Positions 28,104 to 35,821 of a DNA stretch of 64,000 bases are shown here, piece after piece; the stretch's first letter is position 1; every line of letters starts with the position of its first letter. The stretch comes from Barnesiella propionica (lineage in GTDB: Bacteria > Bacteroidota > Bacteroidia > Bacteroidales > Barnesiellaceae), in contig NZ_JAOQJK010000010.1 in NCBI RefSeq assembly GCF_025567045.1, forward strand, positions 62,001-126,000. The letters are read 5' to 3'. The translations under genes and the position numbers were made by a program. The notes beneath the pieces were generated by a model that did not search any database, had not been told where the DNA came from, and saw only the letters and a program-made list of their open reading frames with translations.

Positions 28104-28250
28104 TTACTTTTGTTTGCTTATCTCTTTTTCCAATTCTTCCAGCATTTTTAGCCGATCCAGTAAAGCATCCATTCTTTTTTGGAAAATTTTGTTTTGCTTC
28201 AAAAGAAAACTAATTCGGTTCAGTTCCATTTTTACTGCAATCTTTTCCAT
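28104..28250 (-). CDS. 48-residue coiled-coil protein, partner of DUF5053
   Basis: A short open frame begins MEKIAVKMELNRISFLLKQ and ends LEELEKEISKQK. It is almost wholly heptad-like, with Leu, Ile and Met at a and d positions, and highly charged. It shares strand and probable transcript with the DUF5053 gene 38 nt downstream. Its coding nature rests on composition and context only; I know no homologue. Confidence 0.45.
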   Translation of the reverse strand: MEKIAVKMELNRISFLLKQNKIFQKRMDALLDRLKMLEELEKEISKQK

Positions 28251-28467
28251 TTGAACGGTTTTTAATAGTTCTTTTCGTTTTTTCGTTATCTATATCTGTT
28301 ATTAATTATTGACACTCTAAAGATAATAATCATTTGATTAATATGCAGGAATTAAAGGGATTATTTCTAATTTATTTTTCTAAGAATGTAAGATTTAACA
28401 TTTAAAAGGAAAGGATATCTTACTTCACAGCAAAATATCCTCAACAAAGTAAACTACATTTGAAGTA
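28251..28467. other. AT-rich intergenic stretch within the island
   Basis: No open frame or hairpin of note was seen. It probably carries the minus-strand promoter for the small coiled-coil and DUF5053 genes. Confidence 0.4.
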
Positions 28468-28719
28468 TTATTTTCGTATGCTGATATATTCAGCACTCAA
28501 TATTTTAGTATTTAGATTTTTAGATATTATTTCTTGCTTCCTTTCTTTACCCCCCCATTTAATAAAAAGGAATTTTTTAGGGACAATGTGCTCAACATAT
28601 ATCAGACTATCCCTATTTTCAAATATACCGGAAAATTCATTATTCTTGTTGATACATCCATTCAAAGCAAACCATTTATCGGAAATTTCCAAAACGATAT
28701 ATATTTTAAAATTATTCAT
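28468..28719 (-). CDS. Hypothetical protein, 83 residues
   Basis: The predicted product (MNNFKIYIVLEISDKWFALN at its start) has a balanced Lys/Asn/Ile/Glu composition and no signal peptide. The two overlapping plus-strand frames are Phe- and Ser-rich and look like antisense noise, so the minus frame is preferred. I do not recognise it. It may be a remnant of the accessory element. Confidence 0.35.
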   Translation of the reverse strand: MNNFKIYIVLEISDKWFALNGCINKNNEFSGIFENRDSLIYVEHIVPKKFLFIKWGGKERKQEIISKNLNTKILSAEYISIRK

Positions 28720-28818
28720 GGCTTACTCCTTTAGCGTATAATACAATATGACACTCGTTGTCGGTTGCATAAGAAGATATTGAATAAACTTATATTAAAA
28801 CTTAATTCACACAACATC

Positions 28819-29556
28819 ATGAAAAACTATTAACTTCTTTTCGTAGCGATAGTATCGCTTTTATCCGTAGGATGTACCAAAGAAGAAGATAAAATATCAT
28901 TGAAAATATATAAAAAAACACTTTATTCCGGCGAAAAATATCAAATTAATGCCAAATCAAATGATGCTATCACTTACACCGTAGAAAATAAATATCATGC
29001 CACCGTATCGGAATCCAGTCTCGTTACGGCTGCATTTGTCGGACAAACAAAAATCCGGTTGGACAATGGGAACAATTCAAAAAAATTTAAATTAACTGTT
29101 GCACCTAAATATAATTTATACACTCTTCCTAATGTAAGATTCGGAGAACCAAGAACCGTATCTATTTTAAAACTTGGAACACCAGATCAATAAACAGCCG
29201 ATGGAACAGAGTATCTCAATTATTCCGATAAGGCTCCCGTATTGTTATTATTTTTTGATGAGTACGGATCATTGAATAGTTTTACCGTAATTGTTAAGGC
29301 AGATTATGCTTCGGACTTAGTAAAATTTTTAGGTGAAAGATATTTATTTATAACCAATATCAATGGGGTATATATGTTTATGGATGCGTTATCACCAGAT
29401 GCAGCAAATACCGTTATTGGAATGTCAGTGTACAATTCTTCTTTTATAATGGTTACCTATGCTCCAGCTTCTGAAAGTCCCAGTAATATTTCTTCATTAA
29501 AGAAATACCCGGTAGACAAAAAGAATCTGGAAAAACTACTGGAAAAACTAAAATAA
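28819..29556 (+). pseudogene. Lipoprotein gene interrupted by two in-frame stop codons
   Basis: One frame of 245 codons runs from ATG 28819 to the stop at 29554-29556. It encodes MKNY, then TAA (codon 5, 28831-28833), LLFVAIVSLLSVGCTKEED (signal peptide with lipobox), a beta-rich Ig-like segment (VENKYHATVSESSLVTAAF), and then TAA at 29191-29193. A second domain follows, with VLLLFFDEYGSLNSFTVIV. The frame is kept across both stops with no shift, so decay seems recent. Whether fragments are expressed is unknown; the first stop would abolish export. Confidence 0.75.
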
Positions 29557-29633
29557 CAATGATCTTAATAGAATTCAATATCTTTCAAAATAATAACTCA
29601 TCAATAGTAAAATATTCTACTAACATCTCCAAA

Positions 29634-29685
29634 TAATATAATAATCCCTTAATCATCTTTTGACAATTAAGGGATTATTATATTA
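29634..29685. terminator. Bidirectional terminator, 20-bp perfect stem
   Basis: Arms 29634-29653 and 29666-29685 are exact reverse complements (core AATAATCCCTTAAT) around a 12-nt loop. It lies between the convergent lipoprotein pseudogene and HTH gene. Its inner 40 nt recur next to tRNA-Arg. Confidence 0.88.
29640..29679 (+). repeat. Direct repeat, copy A (flanks the HTH module)
   Basis: This 40-nt segment matches 30334-30373 at 34 of 40 positions, with the last 20 nt matching at 19 of 20. It coincides with a terminator hairpin. Confidence 0.7.
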
Positions 29686-29717
29686 TGCAAACACATTGGA
29701 AATATCCAACATGAAAC

Positions 29718-29930
29718 CTATTCTTTAAAATCAATAGATATATTAGCTCCTAATATGTATCCTATTAATGCATCTATCGTATAATTTTTTTCTCCTATTT
29801 CTATGGAATTAACTTGTTCTATTCGAATATTTCCTTGTTTAGCAACCTTATAAATAGTAAGACCTTTTTTCTCCCTGATGGCTTTCAGATTTTCGCCAAT
29901 AATCTTTTTATTTTTACTTATCTCATTCAT
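29718..29930 (-). CDS. Small HTH (XRE-type) DNA-binding protein
   Basis: The 70-residue protein is almost entirely an XRE helix-turn-helix: NLKAIREKKGLTIYKVAKQG then IRIEQVNSIEIGEKNYTIDAL. It overlaps the 3' end of the upstream small gene by 8 nt, so both are translated together. The arrangement resembles antitoxin or controller proteins, with the regulator second. Confidence 0.75.
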   Translation of the reverse strand: MNEISKNKKIIGENLKAIREKKGLTIYKVAKQGNIRIEQVNSIEIGEKNYTIDALIGYILGANISIDFKE

Positions 29931-30195
29931 TACATTTTCTAAGCCATTCGGCTGCTTTTTTTAAAGAGTTGGCAAATTGTAATTTATCTACCATATTTTC
30001 TTCTATTTCCATTTTCCATTTCGGATATTTGTAACGGCAAAGAAATAGCTTCTCATTATCTTCGCTATATTCGAGCCCGTATACAACGCCAAAAGCTATA
30101 CCGGGACGATGCTGGGATATATATTCTCCTTTTTCCCTTATAGTTTCTAAATTTATTGTTTTCATTTTTTTATTACAGTTTATAATGTGTCTCAT
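29923..30195 (-). CDS. Hypothetical small protein paired with the HTH protein
   Basis: The product is 90 residues from 30195, or 80 from an internal ATG at 30165 (MKTINLETIREKGEYISQ), which I find more natural. It is soluble, rich in Tyr, Lys and Glu, with GVVYGLEYSEDNEKLFLCRY and FANSLKKAAEWLRKC. I recognise no family. The overlap with the HTH gene and an upstream palindrome suggest an autoregulated two-gene unit such as a toxin-antitoxin pair, but nothing in the sequence identifies a toxin fold. Confidence 0.55.
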   Translation of the reverse strand: MRHIINCNKKMKTINLETIREKGEYISQHRPGIAFGVVYGLEYSEDNEKLFLCRYKYPKWKMEIEENMVDKLQFANSLKKAAEWLRKCNE

Positions 30196-30223
30196 TTTTT
30201 TAATTTGATACTGCCAAGATAGT

Positions 30224-30235
30224 ACTAATATTAGT
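30224..30235. promoter_or_regulatory. Palindromic operator candidate upstream of the HTH pair
   Basis: ACTAATATTAGT is a perfect 12-bp palindrome about 30 nt before the first gene of the HTH pair. It suits a dimeric XRE repressor. AT-rich palindromes also arise by chance. Confidence 0.4.
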
Positions 30236-30327
30236 TACATCAAATTAATTGGGCAAAAAAAATTACATTATTTAACAACAATTATTGTTTTAGAAAAAAT
30301 TTATTCGTTGCCCTATTCGTTACCCTC

Positions 30328-30380
30328 ATAAAAAACAATCCCCCAATTATCTATTGACAATCAAGGGATTATTGTTTTGT
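30328..30380 (-). terminator. tRNA-Arg terminator
   Basis: On the minus strand, AACAATAATCCC pairs imperfectly with GGGGGATTGTT and a T-run follows, just after the tRNA 3' end. Confidence 0.6.
30334..30373 (+). repeat. Direct repeat, copy B (adjacent to tRNA-Arg)
   Basis: This is the second copy of the 40-nt imperfect repeat at 29640-29679. The two starts are 694 bp apart and bracket exactly the HTH pair. Confidence 0.7.
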
Positions 30381-30395
30381 ACTACACTTATTCAG

Positions 30396-30467
30396 TACAC
30401 CCGTGGGGAGTCGAACCCCAATCGTCGGAACCGGAATCCGATATTCTATCCATTGAACTACGGGTGC
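30396..30467 (-). tRNA. tRNA-Arg (anticodon CCG)
   Basis: The minus strand folds as a complete cloverleaf of 72 nt. The acceptor stem is GCACCCG with CGGGTGT (first pair G-U). The D arm contains AGTTCAATGGATAGAAT, the anticodon stem TCGGA/TCCGA holds loop TTCCGGT (anticodon CCG), and the T arm GGGG-TTCGACT-CCCC is standard. The discriminator is A. CCA is not encoded. The 3' end faces the decayed accessory island. Confidence 0.96.
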
Positions 30468-30528
30468 GGATATATGTTTTCGAAAGCGAAAATACTATTT
30501 TACTAAAAGTAGTAACCCTTTCGCGTGG

Positions 30529-30559
30529 CAAAAGTAAGAAATATTTGTAGCTTTGCAAA
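30529..30559 (-). promoter_or_regulatory. tRNA-Arg promoter
   Basis: On the minus strand TTTG (30556-30559) and TACTTTTG (30529-30536) are 19 bp apart, an exact match to the Bacteroidetes consensus. It overlaps the divergent ung promoter region. Confidence 0.75.
30548..30555 (+). promoter_or_regulatory. -7 promoter box for ung
   Basis: TAGCTTTG matches TAnnTTTG, 35 nt before the ung start. It lies inside the spacer of the divergent tRNA promoter. Confidence 0.55.
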
Positions 30560-30590
30560 CAGATAACTATAAAACTTAACAAAAAGAGTT

Positions 30591-31253
30591 ATGAATGTTC
30601 GCATAGAAGAAAGCTGGAAAAAACGCTTACAACCGGAATTTGATAAAGATTACTTTGTCCGCCTTACCGATTTTGTCCGGAACGAATATGCTATTACGAC
30701 AGTATATCCTCCCGGAAGCCAAATGTTTTCTGCCTTCGATGCCTGTCCCTTCGAAAAGGTTAAGGTCGTTATTTTGGGACAAGATCCATATCATGAGCCT
30801 CGTCAGGCACACGGCTTATGTTTCTCAGTCAATGACGGAATACCTTTTCCTCCATCTCTACTAAATATATTCAAAGAAATAGAAACCGACTTGGGTATAC
30901 CCATGCCGCGCAGTGGCAACTTATCACGATGGGCAGAACAAGGAGTCCTTCTGCTTAACGCAACGCTAACAGTCCGGGCACATCAGGCCGGATCACACCA
31001 AAACAAAGGTTGGGAGACATTCACCGACGCTGTTATCCACCGTTTAGCCGAAGAACGCGAGCATCTGGTATTCATTCTATGGGGCTCTTATGCTCAAAGG
31101 AAAGGGGATTTCATAGACCGTAACAAGCATCTGGTACTATCTTCTCCCCATCCCTCCCCATTATCGGCCCATCGGGGATTTTTCGGGAACCATCATTTCA
31201 GTAAAACGAACAAATATCTGAGCGAACACGGCATTGCTCCTATTCAATGGTAA
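30591..31253 (+). CDS. ung: Uracil-DNA glycosylase
   Basis: Ung removes uracil from DNA at the start of base excision repair. The 220-residue protein has the catalytic water-activating motif GQDPYHEPRQAHGLCFSV, LLLNATLTVRAHQAGSH, and the DNA-intercalation loop HPSPLSAHRGFFG, all family-1 UDG hallmarks. It probably shares a transcript with the next gene, whose start lies 11 nt beyond the stop. Confidence 0.96.
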   Translation: MNVRIEESWKKRLQPEFDKDYFVRLTDFVRNEYAITTVYPPGSQMFSAFDACPFEKVKVVILGQDPYHEPRQAHGLCFSVNDGIPFPPSLLNIFKEIETDLGIPMPRSGNLSRWAEQGVLLLNATLTVRAHQAGSHQNKGWETFTDAVIHRLAEEREHLVFILWGSYAQRKGDFIDRNKHLVLSSPHPSPLSAHRGFFGNHHFSKTNKYLSEHGIAPIQW

Positions 31254-31264
31254 ATTGCATTCAT

Positions 31265-31729
31265 ATGAAAGTTAATGCAGAAGAACGCGCCGAGAAGGCA
31301 AAATCTTTATTTAAAGAAGGATATAACTGTTCACAATCGGTATTACTGGCATACTGCGACTTTTTGGGGCTGGATAAGCAGTTAGCTGCAAACATAACGG
31401 CTCCATTAGGCGGCGGTATGGGACGTTTACGTGAAGTGTGCGGAGCAGTAAGCGGCATGTTCATTGTCGCCGGACTTCATTACAAAGCTCCTATCCCGAA
31501 CGATAAAGATGCAAAAACCAAAATATACAAGATCGTACAGGAACTTGCCGAGAGTTATCGAAAAGAAAACGGTTCTATTGTTTGCCGGGACCTGCTTAAG
31601 CTCGACCATAAAAGCGACAACCCCGTTCCGGAAGAACGTACCGAAGGATATTATAAACGGCGTCCGTGTGCTGAATATGTAGGAATAGCAGCACGTATCG
31701 TAGGAGAAAAAATCAACAGTGAAGAATAG
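31265..31729 (+). CDS. C_GCAxxG_C_C family protein
   Basis: The 154-residue protein has the spaced motif that names the family: GYNCSQSVL, the glycine block PLGGGMGRLREVCGAVSGM, then later Cys in IVCRDLL and RRPCAEYV. The conserved cysteines suggest binding of a metal or cluster, possibly at the membrane. The ATG at 31265 is preferred over one at 31247, which would overlap ung. Its link to uracil repair is only positional. Confidence 0.85.
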   Translation: MKVNAEERAEKAKSLFKEGYNCSQSVLLAYCDFLGLDKQLAANITAPLGGGMGRLREVCGAVSGMFIVAGLHYKAPIPNDKDAKTKIYKIVQELAESYRKENGSIVCRDLLKLDHKSDNPVPEERTEGYYKRRPCAEYVGIAARIVGEKINSEE

Positions 31730-31731
31730 CT

Positions 31732-32481
31732 TTACTTATGATAATGACCTTTATCTTTTACCAGAATGACTTTAACCTGAGGATCTAAAATCATACGTCT
31801 GGAACGCGGAAATAAAGGTAAAAATTCTTTTTTCCTGCGATGTTCCCAGGTAAGAAAATCTATAGGTCTCATCAAATTCTTATCCAGAAAATTATAATAC
31901 GCAGCATAAAAAGACAACGCCCGCACATATCCGCTGTCGGCAACTTTTCTCAACGAATCAAGACACTGCGACCTTTCTTCTTCCGTCATTTTGCCGGGAG
32001 CTTTAATATCTATATAACAAGACGTATAATAACCCTTGAGGGTAAAATCTCGTAAAGCTTTCCACTGACGTGTCTCTATAATCAATCTTTCACGAGCAAT
32101 ATTATAGGTACAGACCAGCCTTTCCATTTCCTGCAAAGCGTCGGCACAATTATTTTCATCGAGATTCTTGAGGTCTATCCACATCCGGCGGTCATTGCCT
32201 TTTAACTCTTTAAAATAATCTTCCAGTACGACCCCATTACTTTTATCATAGTCATGTGTAACATCAAAATAATTCTCAGACCTGAAAATGACATCACATT
32301 CAAAATTGGGGTATTCGGATTCGAATTCCTTTATTTTCTCTACAGAATTGCAACGATGCAACCACAAACGGTCTTCATTCTTCTCATCATGCACAAATTT
32401 TACAGCATTACAGAAAGAGAGTCCCATAAAGAGTAATAATAATTTGAAACGCAATAATAAAATAAACATCATGACATTCAT
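31732..32481 (-). CDS. GDPD/menorin-like TIM-barrel protein
   Basis: The 249-residue protein has a hydrophobic N-terminus (LLLRFKLLLLFMGLSFCNA) that looks like a signal peptide. The mature part begins RLWLHRCNSVEKIKEFESEY, then ECDVIFRSENYFDVTHD, WIDLKN and ERLIIETRQW. This order of His, Glu/Asp and Asp-x-Lys is like glycerophosphodiester phosphodiesterases and menorin-type relatives. The canonical GDPD His pair is not fully evident, so activity is uncertain. It converges with the C_GCAxxG_C_C gene, whose stop is 2 nt away. Confidence 0.55.
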   Translation of the reverse strand: MNVMMFILLLRFKLLLLFMGLSFCNAVKFVHDEKNEDRLWLHRCNSVEKIKEFESEYPNFECDVIFRSENYFDVTHDYDKSNGVVLEDYFKELKGNDRRMWIDLKNLDENNCADALQEMERLVCTYNIARERLIIETRQWKALRDFTLKGYYTSCYIDIKAPGKMTEEERSQCLDSLRKVADSGYVRALSFYAAYYNFLDKNLMRPIDFLTWEHRRKKEFLPLFPRSRRMILDPQVKVILVKDKGHYHK

Positions 32482-32527
32482 TTATTAATTGCGAATATAA
32501 TATATTAGAAATAAAATATGACAAATA

Positions 32528-32554
32528 AAAAAGGGAACTTTATGCTCCCTTTTT
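32528..32554 (-). terminator. Terminator after the C1 peptidase gene
   Basis: AAAAAGGGA and TCCCTTTTT arms surround a 9-nt loop. On the minus strand a T-run follows. Confidence 0.8.
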
Positions 32555-32555
32555 C

Positions 32556-33755
32556 TTATTTAATATTTAAATTATTCTTTATTGACTTTGGTATTGCGTT
32601 TTTATTCACCAGAAAACTGGTCGTCTTATACAAAACATAGGGTTCCGAAGCATAAAAATATCCTTCATATATCTGATCGGTATTCCAGGAATTCTTCACC
32701 TTGAAATATTTACGATCGTTTTGGTCCTTCGCTACACCCACGATAACCATTCCGTGATCATCGGTCGTCTCATAGTTATCGAAAGCTTCCTGGCGCATTT
32801 CCTGGGTAATGTTTTTTTCCTCTGCCAATTCATTCCCTTCTGTTTCATTTTTCTCTTTCTCAGCTTCTTTTACCCATTTAGCCTCTTCGGTTCCACTTTT
32901 ATCTTTCACCGGTCTATCCTTAGGAACTATAGCATAACCTTTCTTCCAAGCAAATCCTTTTTCACTGACGTCGGCAGCCCATAAAATACTATAATCATTC
33001 TCTATTGCATTATACAAAACTGTTTTCATATCATCTAAAGGCAAATTATAAAAACTCCCCCACAACCAGTTATCCGGAACTTCCAGTACAAACGGCTGAT
33101 TGAAAGGATGATGTGTAAACGAAGTGATCGCCACATAATCATTGGGGTCGATATCCAACGACGCAGCAAATGTTTTAGGCGTATATTCTTTTCCCTTATA
33201 AACGAATTTTTCAGGAACTTTTCCCAAATAGGCATCCAGGATTCCATTCAGGCCCTCTATCCAGGCTGTAGTAAGTTTTTTATTAGGATTAGTCACCACC
33301 GTCTCGATATAAGATTTAACCACAGCATCCAATTCACCGTGTTTGTGGCTGTCGGTACCATAATGCAAACCGTTATACACTTCTTCGGGAACCATTCCAT
33401 ATTTTTTCATAACATAAAAAACATCGGAAACTCCTCCGCCACCGGAAAAATTCGTTTCACCATGCATTCTCACATATTTGATAGCTTTATCCAGATAGCA
33501 ATAACGAACGACAAACATCTCAGACAAATCAATTTCCGGCTTACCCATTCTCAACAATTCATTCTCAATTAAGCCTATACCGGAGAAACTCCAACAAGTC
33601 CCCGATCTGTCCTGATCTTTGACGGGCGTAGTTTTAAGCACTTTTATATCGGTAAACTCATATCCTTTTTTTACCTTTGCCGTGTCTGTTTCCTGTGCCA
33701 GAATACACACAGAACAAAAAGACAACAAAGTCACAAACAAACTCTTTTTAAGCAT
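32556..33755 (-). CDS. Exported C1-family cysteine peptidase (aminopeptidase C / bleomycin hydrolase type)
   Basis: From the ATG at 33755 the product is 399 residues with a signal peptide (MLKKSLFVTLLSFCSVCILAQ). Catalytic residues are in VKDQDRSGTCWSFSG (Cys), TDDHGMVIVGV (His) and YFKVKNSWNT (Asn), as in PepC. An Asp/Glu/Lys-rich insert precedes the His motif (about 315-340). The Bacteroidetes enzymes of this type are periplasmic or surface peptidases. A longer open frame to 33812 lacks a sensible signal sequence. Confidence 0.88.
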   Translation of the reverse strand: MLKKSLFVTLLSFCSVCILAQETDTAKVKKGYEFTDIKVLKTTPVKDQDRSGTCWSFSGIGLIENELLRMGKPEIDLSEMFVVRYCYLDKAIKYVRMHGETNFSGGGGVSDVFYVMKKYGMVPEEVYNGLHYGTDSHKHGELDAVVKSYIETVVTNPNKKLTTAWIEGLNGILDAYLGKVPEKFVYKGKEYTPKTFAASLDIDPNDYVAITSFTHHPFNQPFVLEVPDNWLWGSFYNLPLDDMKTVLYNAIENDYSILWAADVSEKGFAWKKGYAIVPKDRPVKDKSGTEEAKWVKEAEKEKNETEGNELAEEKNITQEMRQEAFDNYETTDDHGMVIVGVAKDQNDRKYFKVKNSWNTDQIYEGYFYASEPYVLYKTTSFLVNKNAIPKSIKNNLNIK

Positions 33756-33927
33756 ACTATATATTTTAATCGACTTTTTCTTTTTGCAAAGATAAAAAAT
33801 AAAATCAAACATGGAGGAAATAAAATATTACTACTGGAAATAAGCTACTTATAGTAATATTTCTTATATATGATATACCAACTGTTAGATTTTGTTTACC
33901 CAGCAATACTATAACGGTATAAATCAT

Positions 33928-33935
33928 TATATTTG
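33928..33935 (+). promoter_or_regulatory. -7 promoter box for the DUF5103 gene
   Basis: TATATTTG matches TAnnTTTG, 19 nt before the start codon. No clear -33 element was found. Confidence 0.45.
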
Positions 33936-33954
33936 TATATTAATACGATAGCTT

Positions 33955-35220
33955 ATGTTTGCTCGAATCCTTACATTTTTTTTTCTTACCATCGGATTAA
34001 TCTCTCCTCTGCCAGGCCAGAATCAGGTATATCAGACACAACCACTGGCCTCCGGCATACACACTATCGAAGTAAAAAATGAAAATAACGAATTTTTCCC
34101 TCCTTTAATAGAACTGGACAGCAACGATCGTATAATAATTTCGTTCGACGAACTGGCCGAAGACGTAAGATATATGAGTTACAGTCTTATACATTGTAAC
34201 GCCGATTGGAGACCCTCAGCCTTATCGGAACTTGAATATCTGGACGGATTCAATACCAACCCTGTAGAAAATTACGATTTTTCTTCTGCAACATTTGCCC
34301 ATTATGTTCATTACCAGATAGAATTACCGAACGAATCGGTCCGGTTCAAGGTGTCGGGAAACTACGTACTGCTCGTATATCCTGAGAACCAGCCGGAAAA
34401 GGTGCTTTTACAGGCCTGCTTTTCGGTATATGAAAGACTTACAACCGTGATCCCGTCTGTATCTTCCCGCACCGATATCGATTATAACCGGGAACATCAA
34501 CAAGTGACCATAGACATAAATACCAGTCATTTCGGGCTGCAAGACCCTTACAACGAGCTGAAAATATATGTTTCCCAAAATGGAAGAAGAGATAATGAGG
34601 TGTTAATCACCCGGCCTATGATGGTACAAGGAAACAACATCCGGTACGAACATATGCCGTCACTTATCTTCGAAGCCGGTAATGAATACCGCCGATTTGA
34701 GACGACAAACCTTCGCTATGCCGGAATGGGAATAGAGAATATCCGTTATTATAATCCCTACTACCATGCTACGCTTTTTCCGGCTCTACCCCGGGTCAAC
34801 GGAAACTATACTTACGATAAAACCCAATACGGACGATTTGTCATCCGGCAGACCGACGCGGACAACAGCGATCTGGAAAGTGATTATTTTGTTACTCACT
34901 TTTCATTGGAAACCGACCATCCGTTAAACGGAGACGTATATATCGACGGAGAATTAACAAACCATTTGTACAATGAGAATAGCCGTATGACATGGAATCC
35001 GGCAACTAACAGATATGAAAAAGCATTGTTGCTGAAACAAGGCTCGTACAATTATAATTATCTTTTTATCCCGCATAACAAAAGTAAAGCAACACCGGCT
35101 TTTACCGAAGGCAATTATTATGAAACGGTCAATGAATACCTGGTCAAAGTATATCAGCGCCCCATCGGAGCTCGTTACGACCGGCTTATCGGTGTAGCCG
35201 TCAGTTACTCGGGCGTATAG
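33955..35220 (+). CDS. DUF5103 protein, type IX secretion system plug family
   Basis: The 421-residue protein has a signal peptide (to about GQNQ). An N-terminal beta domain contains IHTIEVKNENNEFFPPLIEL, ISFDELAEDVRYMSYSLIHCN and YLDGFNTNPVENYDFS. A second part has IRYYNPYYHATLFPALP and MTWNPATNRYEKALLLKQG. This matches DUF5103, which includes the Plug subunit that caps the SprA channel of the type IX secretion machine. Many Bacteroidales carry DUF5103 proteins without a full T9SS, so the plug role is not assured. Confidence 0.8.
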   Translation: MFARILTFFFLTIGLISPLPGQNQVYQTQPLASGIHTIEVKNENNEFFPPLIELDSNDRIIISFDELAEDVRYMSYSLIHCNADWRPSALSELEYLDGFNTNPVENYDFSSATFAHYVHYQIELPNESVRFKVSGNYVLLVYPENQPEKVLLQACFSVYERLTTVIPSVSSRTDIDYNREHQQVTIDINTSHFGLQDPYNELKIYVSQNGRRDNEVLITRPMMVQGNNIRYEHMPSLIFEAGNEYRRFETTNLRYAGMGIENIRYYNPYYHATLFPALPRVNGNYTYDKTQYGRFVIRQTDADNSDLESDYFVTHFSLETDHPLNGDVYIDGELTNHLYNENSRMTWNPATNRYEKALLLKQGSYNYNYLFIPHNKSKATPAFTEGNYYETVNEYLVKVYQRPIGARYDRLIGVAVSYSGV

Positions 35221-35229
35221 TCAATAGTA

Positions 35230-35718
35230 TCATTTATGAGGGCGGTTAGCTTTAATCAATTTATAATCCGCCTTCAATAATTTACCCTTTTCATCAAAAG
35301 AAATTTCAGCTTTTGGAGTAGATTTCACCCATACCCTATATTTCGAACCTTTATGTTCCATTTTATGAATGGGAGTACGTGGGAATTGCATATTTAGGTA
35401 AGTTACCGACTCTCCGGGAAGTTCTTCCAGTAATTCCGGAGAAAACGGATGTTTATCACTCTCTATCCCTGTCCAGTTTCCTTCCCTGTCAAAACCTATC
35501 TCATACCCGTTAACCAGTTTTATATCGAAGTTTCTCTTTTTTCCTATAGAACACTGGCGAATGGCGACTCCAGGAAAATATTTTTTCACAAAACGCTGGG
35601 CTGTTTCGGGTAAATCATCGAACTTAACCGACTGATTATGGGCTACAAGTGGCAAAGAAGAGGAATTTCCAAATGCAATCATTGCATAAGAAACCATCAA
35701 TAACAAAAACTTTTTCAT
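35230..35718 (-). CDS. PepSY-like (DUF2874) periplasmic protein
   Basis: The 162-residue protein has a signal peptide (MKKFLLLMVSYAMIAFG). Two PepSY-like repeats follow: LPETAQRFVKKYFPGVAI with NGYEIGFDREGNW, and LPGESVTYLNMQFP with AEISFDEKGKLLKADY. This is the PepSY_like/DUF2874 pattern of small secreted Bacteroidetes proteins, whose role is unknown. It is a single gene converging with the DUF5103 gene. Confidence 0.8.
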   Translation of the reverse strand: MKKFLLLMVSYAMIAFGNSSSLPLVAHNQSVKFDDLPETAQRFVKKYFPGVAIRQCSIGKKRNFDIKLVNGYEIGFDREGNWTGIESDKHPFSPELLEELPGESVTYLNMQFPRTPIHKMEHKGSKYRVWVKSTPKAEISFDEKGKLLKADYKLIKANRPHK

Positions 35719-35821
35719 ATATTTACAGCTTAAGATGGTCGTATTTTTAAAACAAAACGTTTACCCAAATGTTTACTTGATATCCGATTAATTAACGCAA
35801 CCGGCGATATAAAAAACGTAT

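Noticed and set aside
28460..28741. Plus-strand frames of 93 and 66 codons
   Set aside because: They overlap a better minus-strand frame and are Phe/Ser/Leu-rich without a signal peptide or motif.
28819..29556. TAA recoded as an amino acid
   Set aside because: TAA ends many ordinary genes in the window, so stop reassignment is not tenable; local gene decay is simpler.
26600..30467. Duplicate of the tRNA-Arg 3' end as an attL site
   Set aside because: I looked for the acceptor/T-arm sequence near the integrase remnant and saw no match, so no attachment site pair is called.
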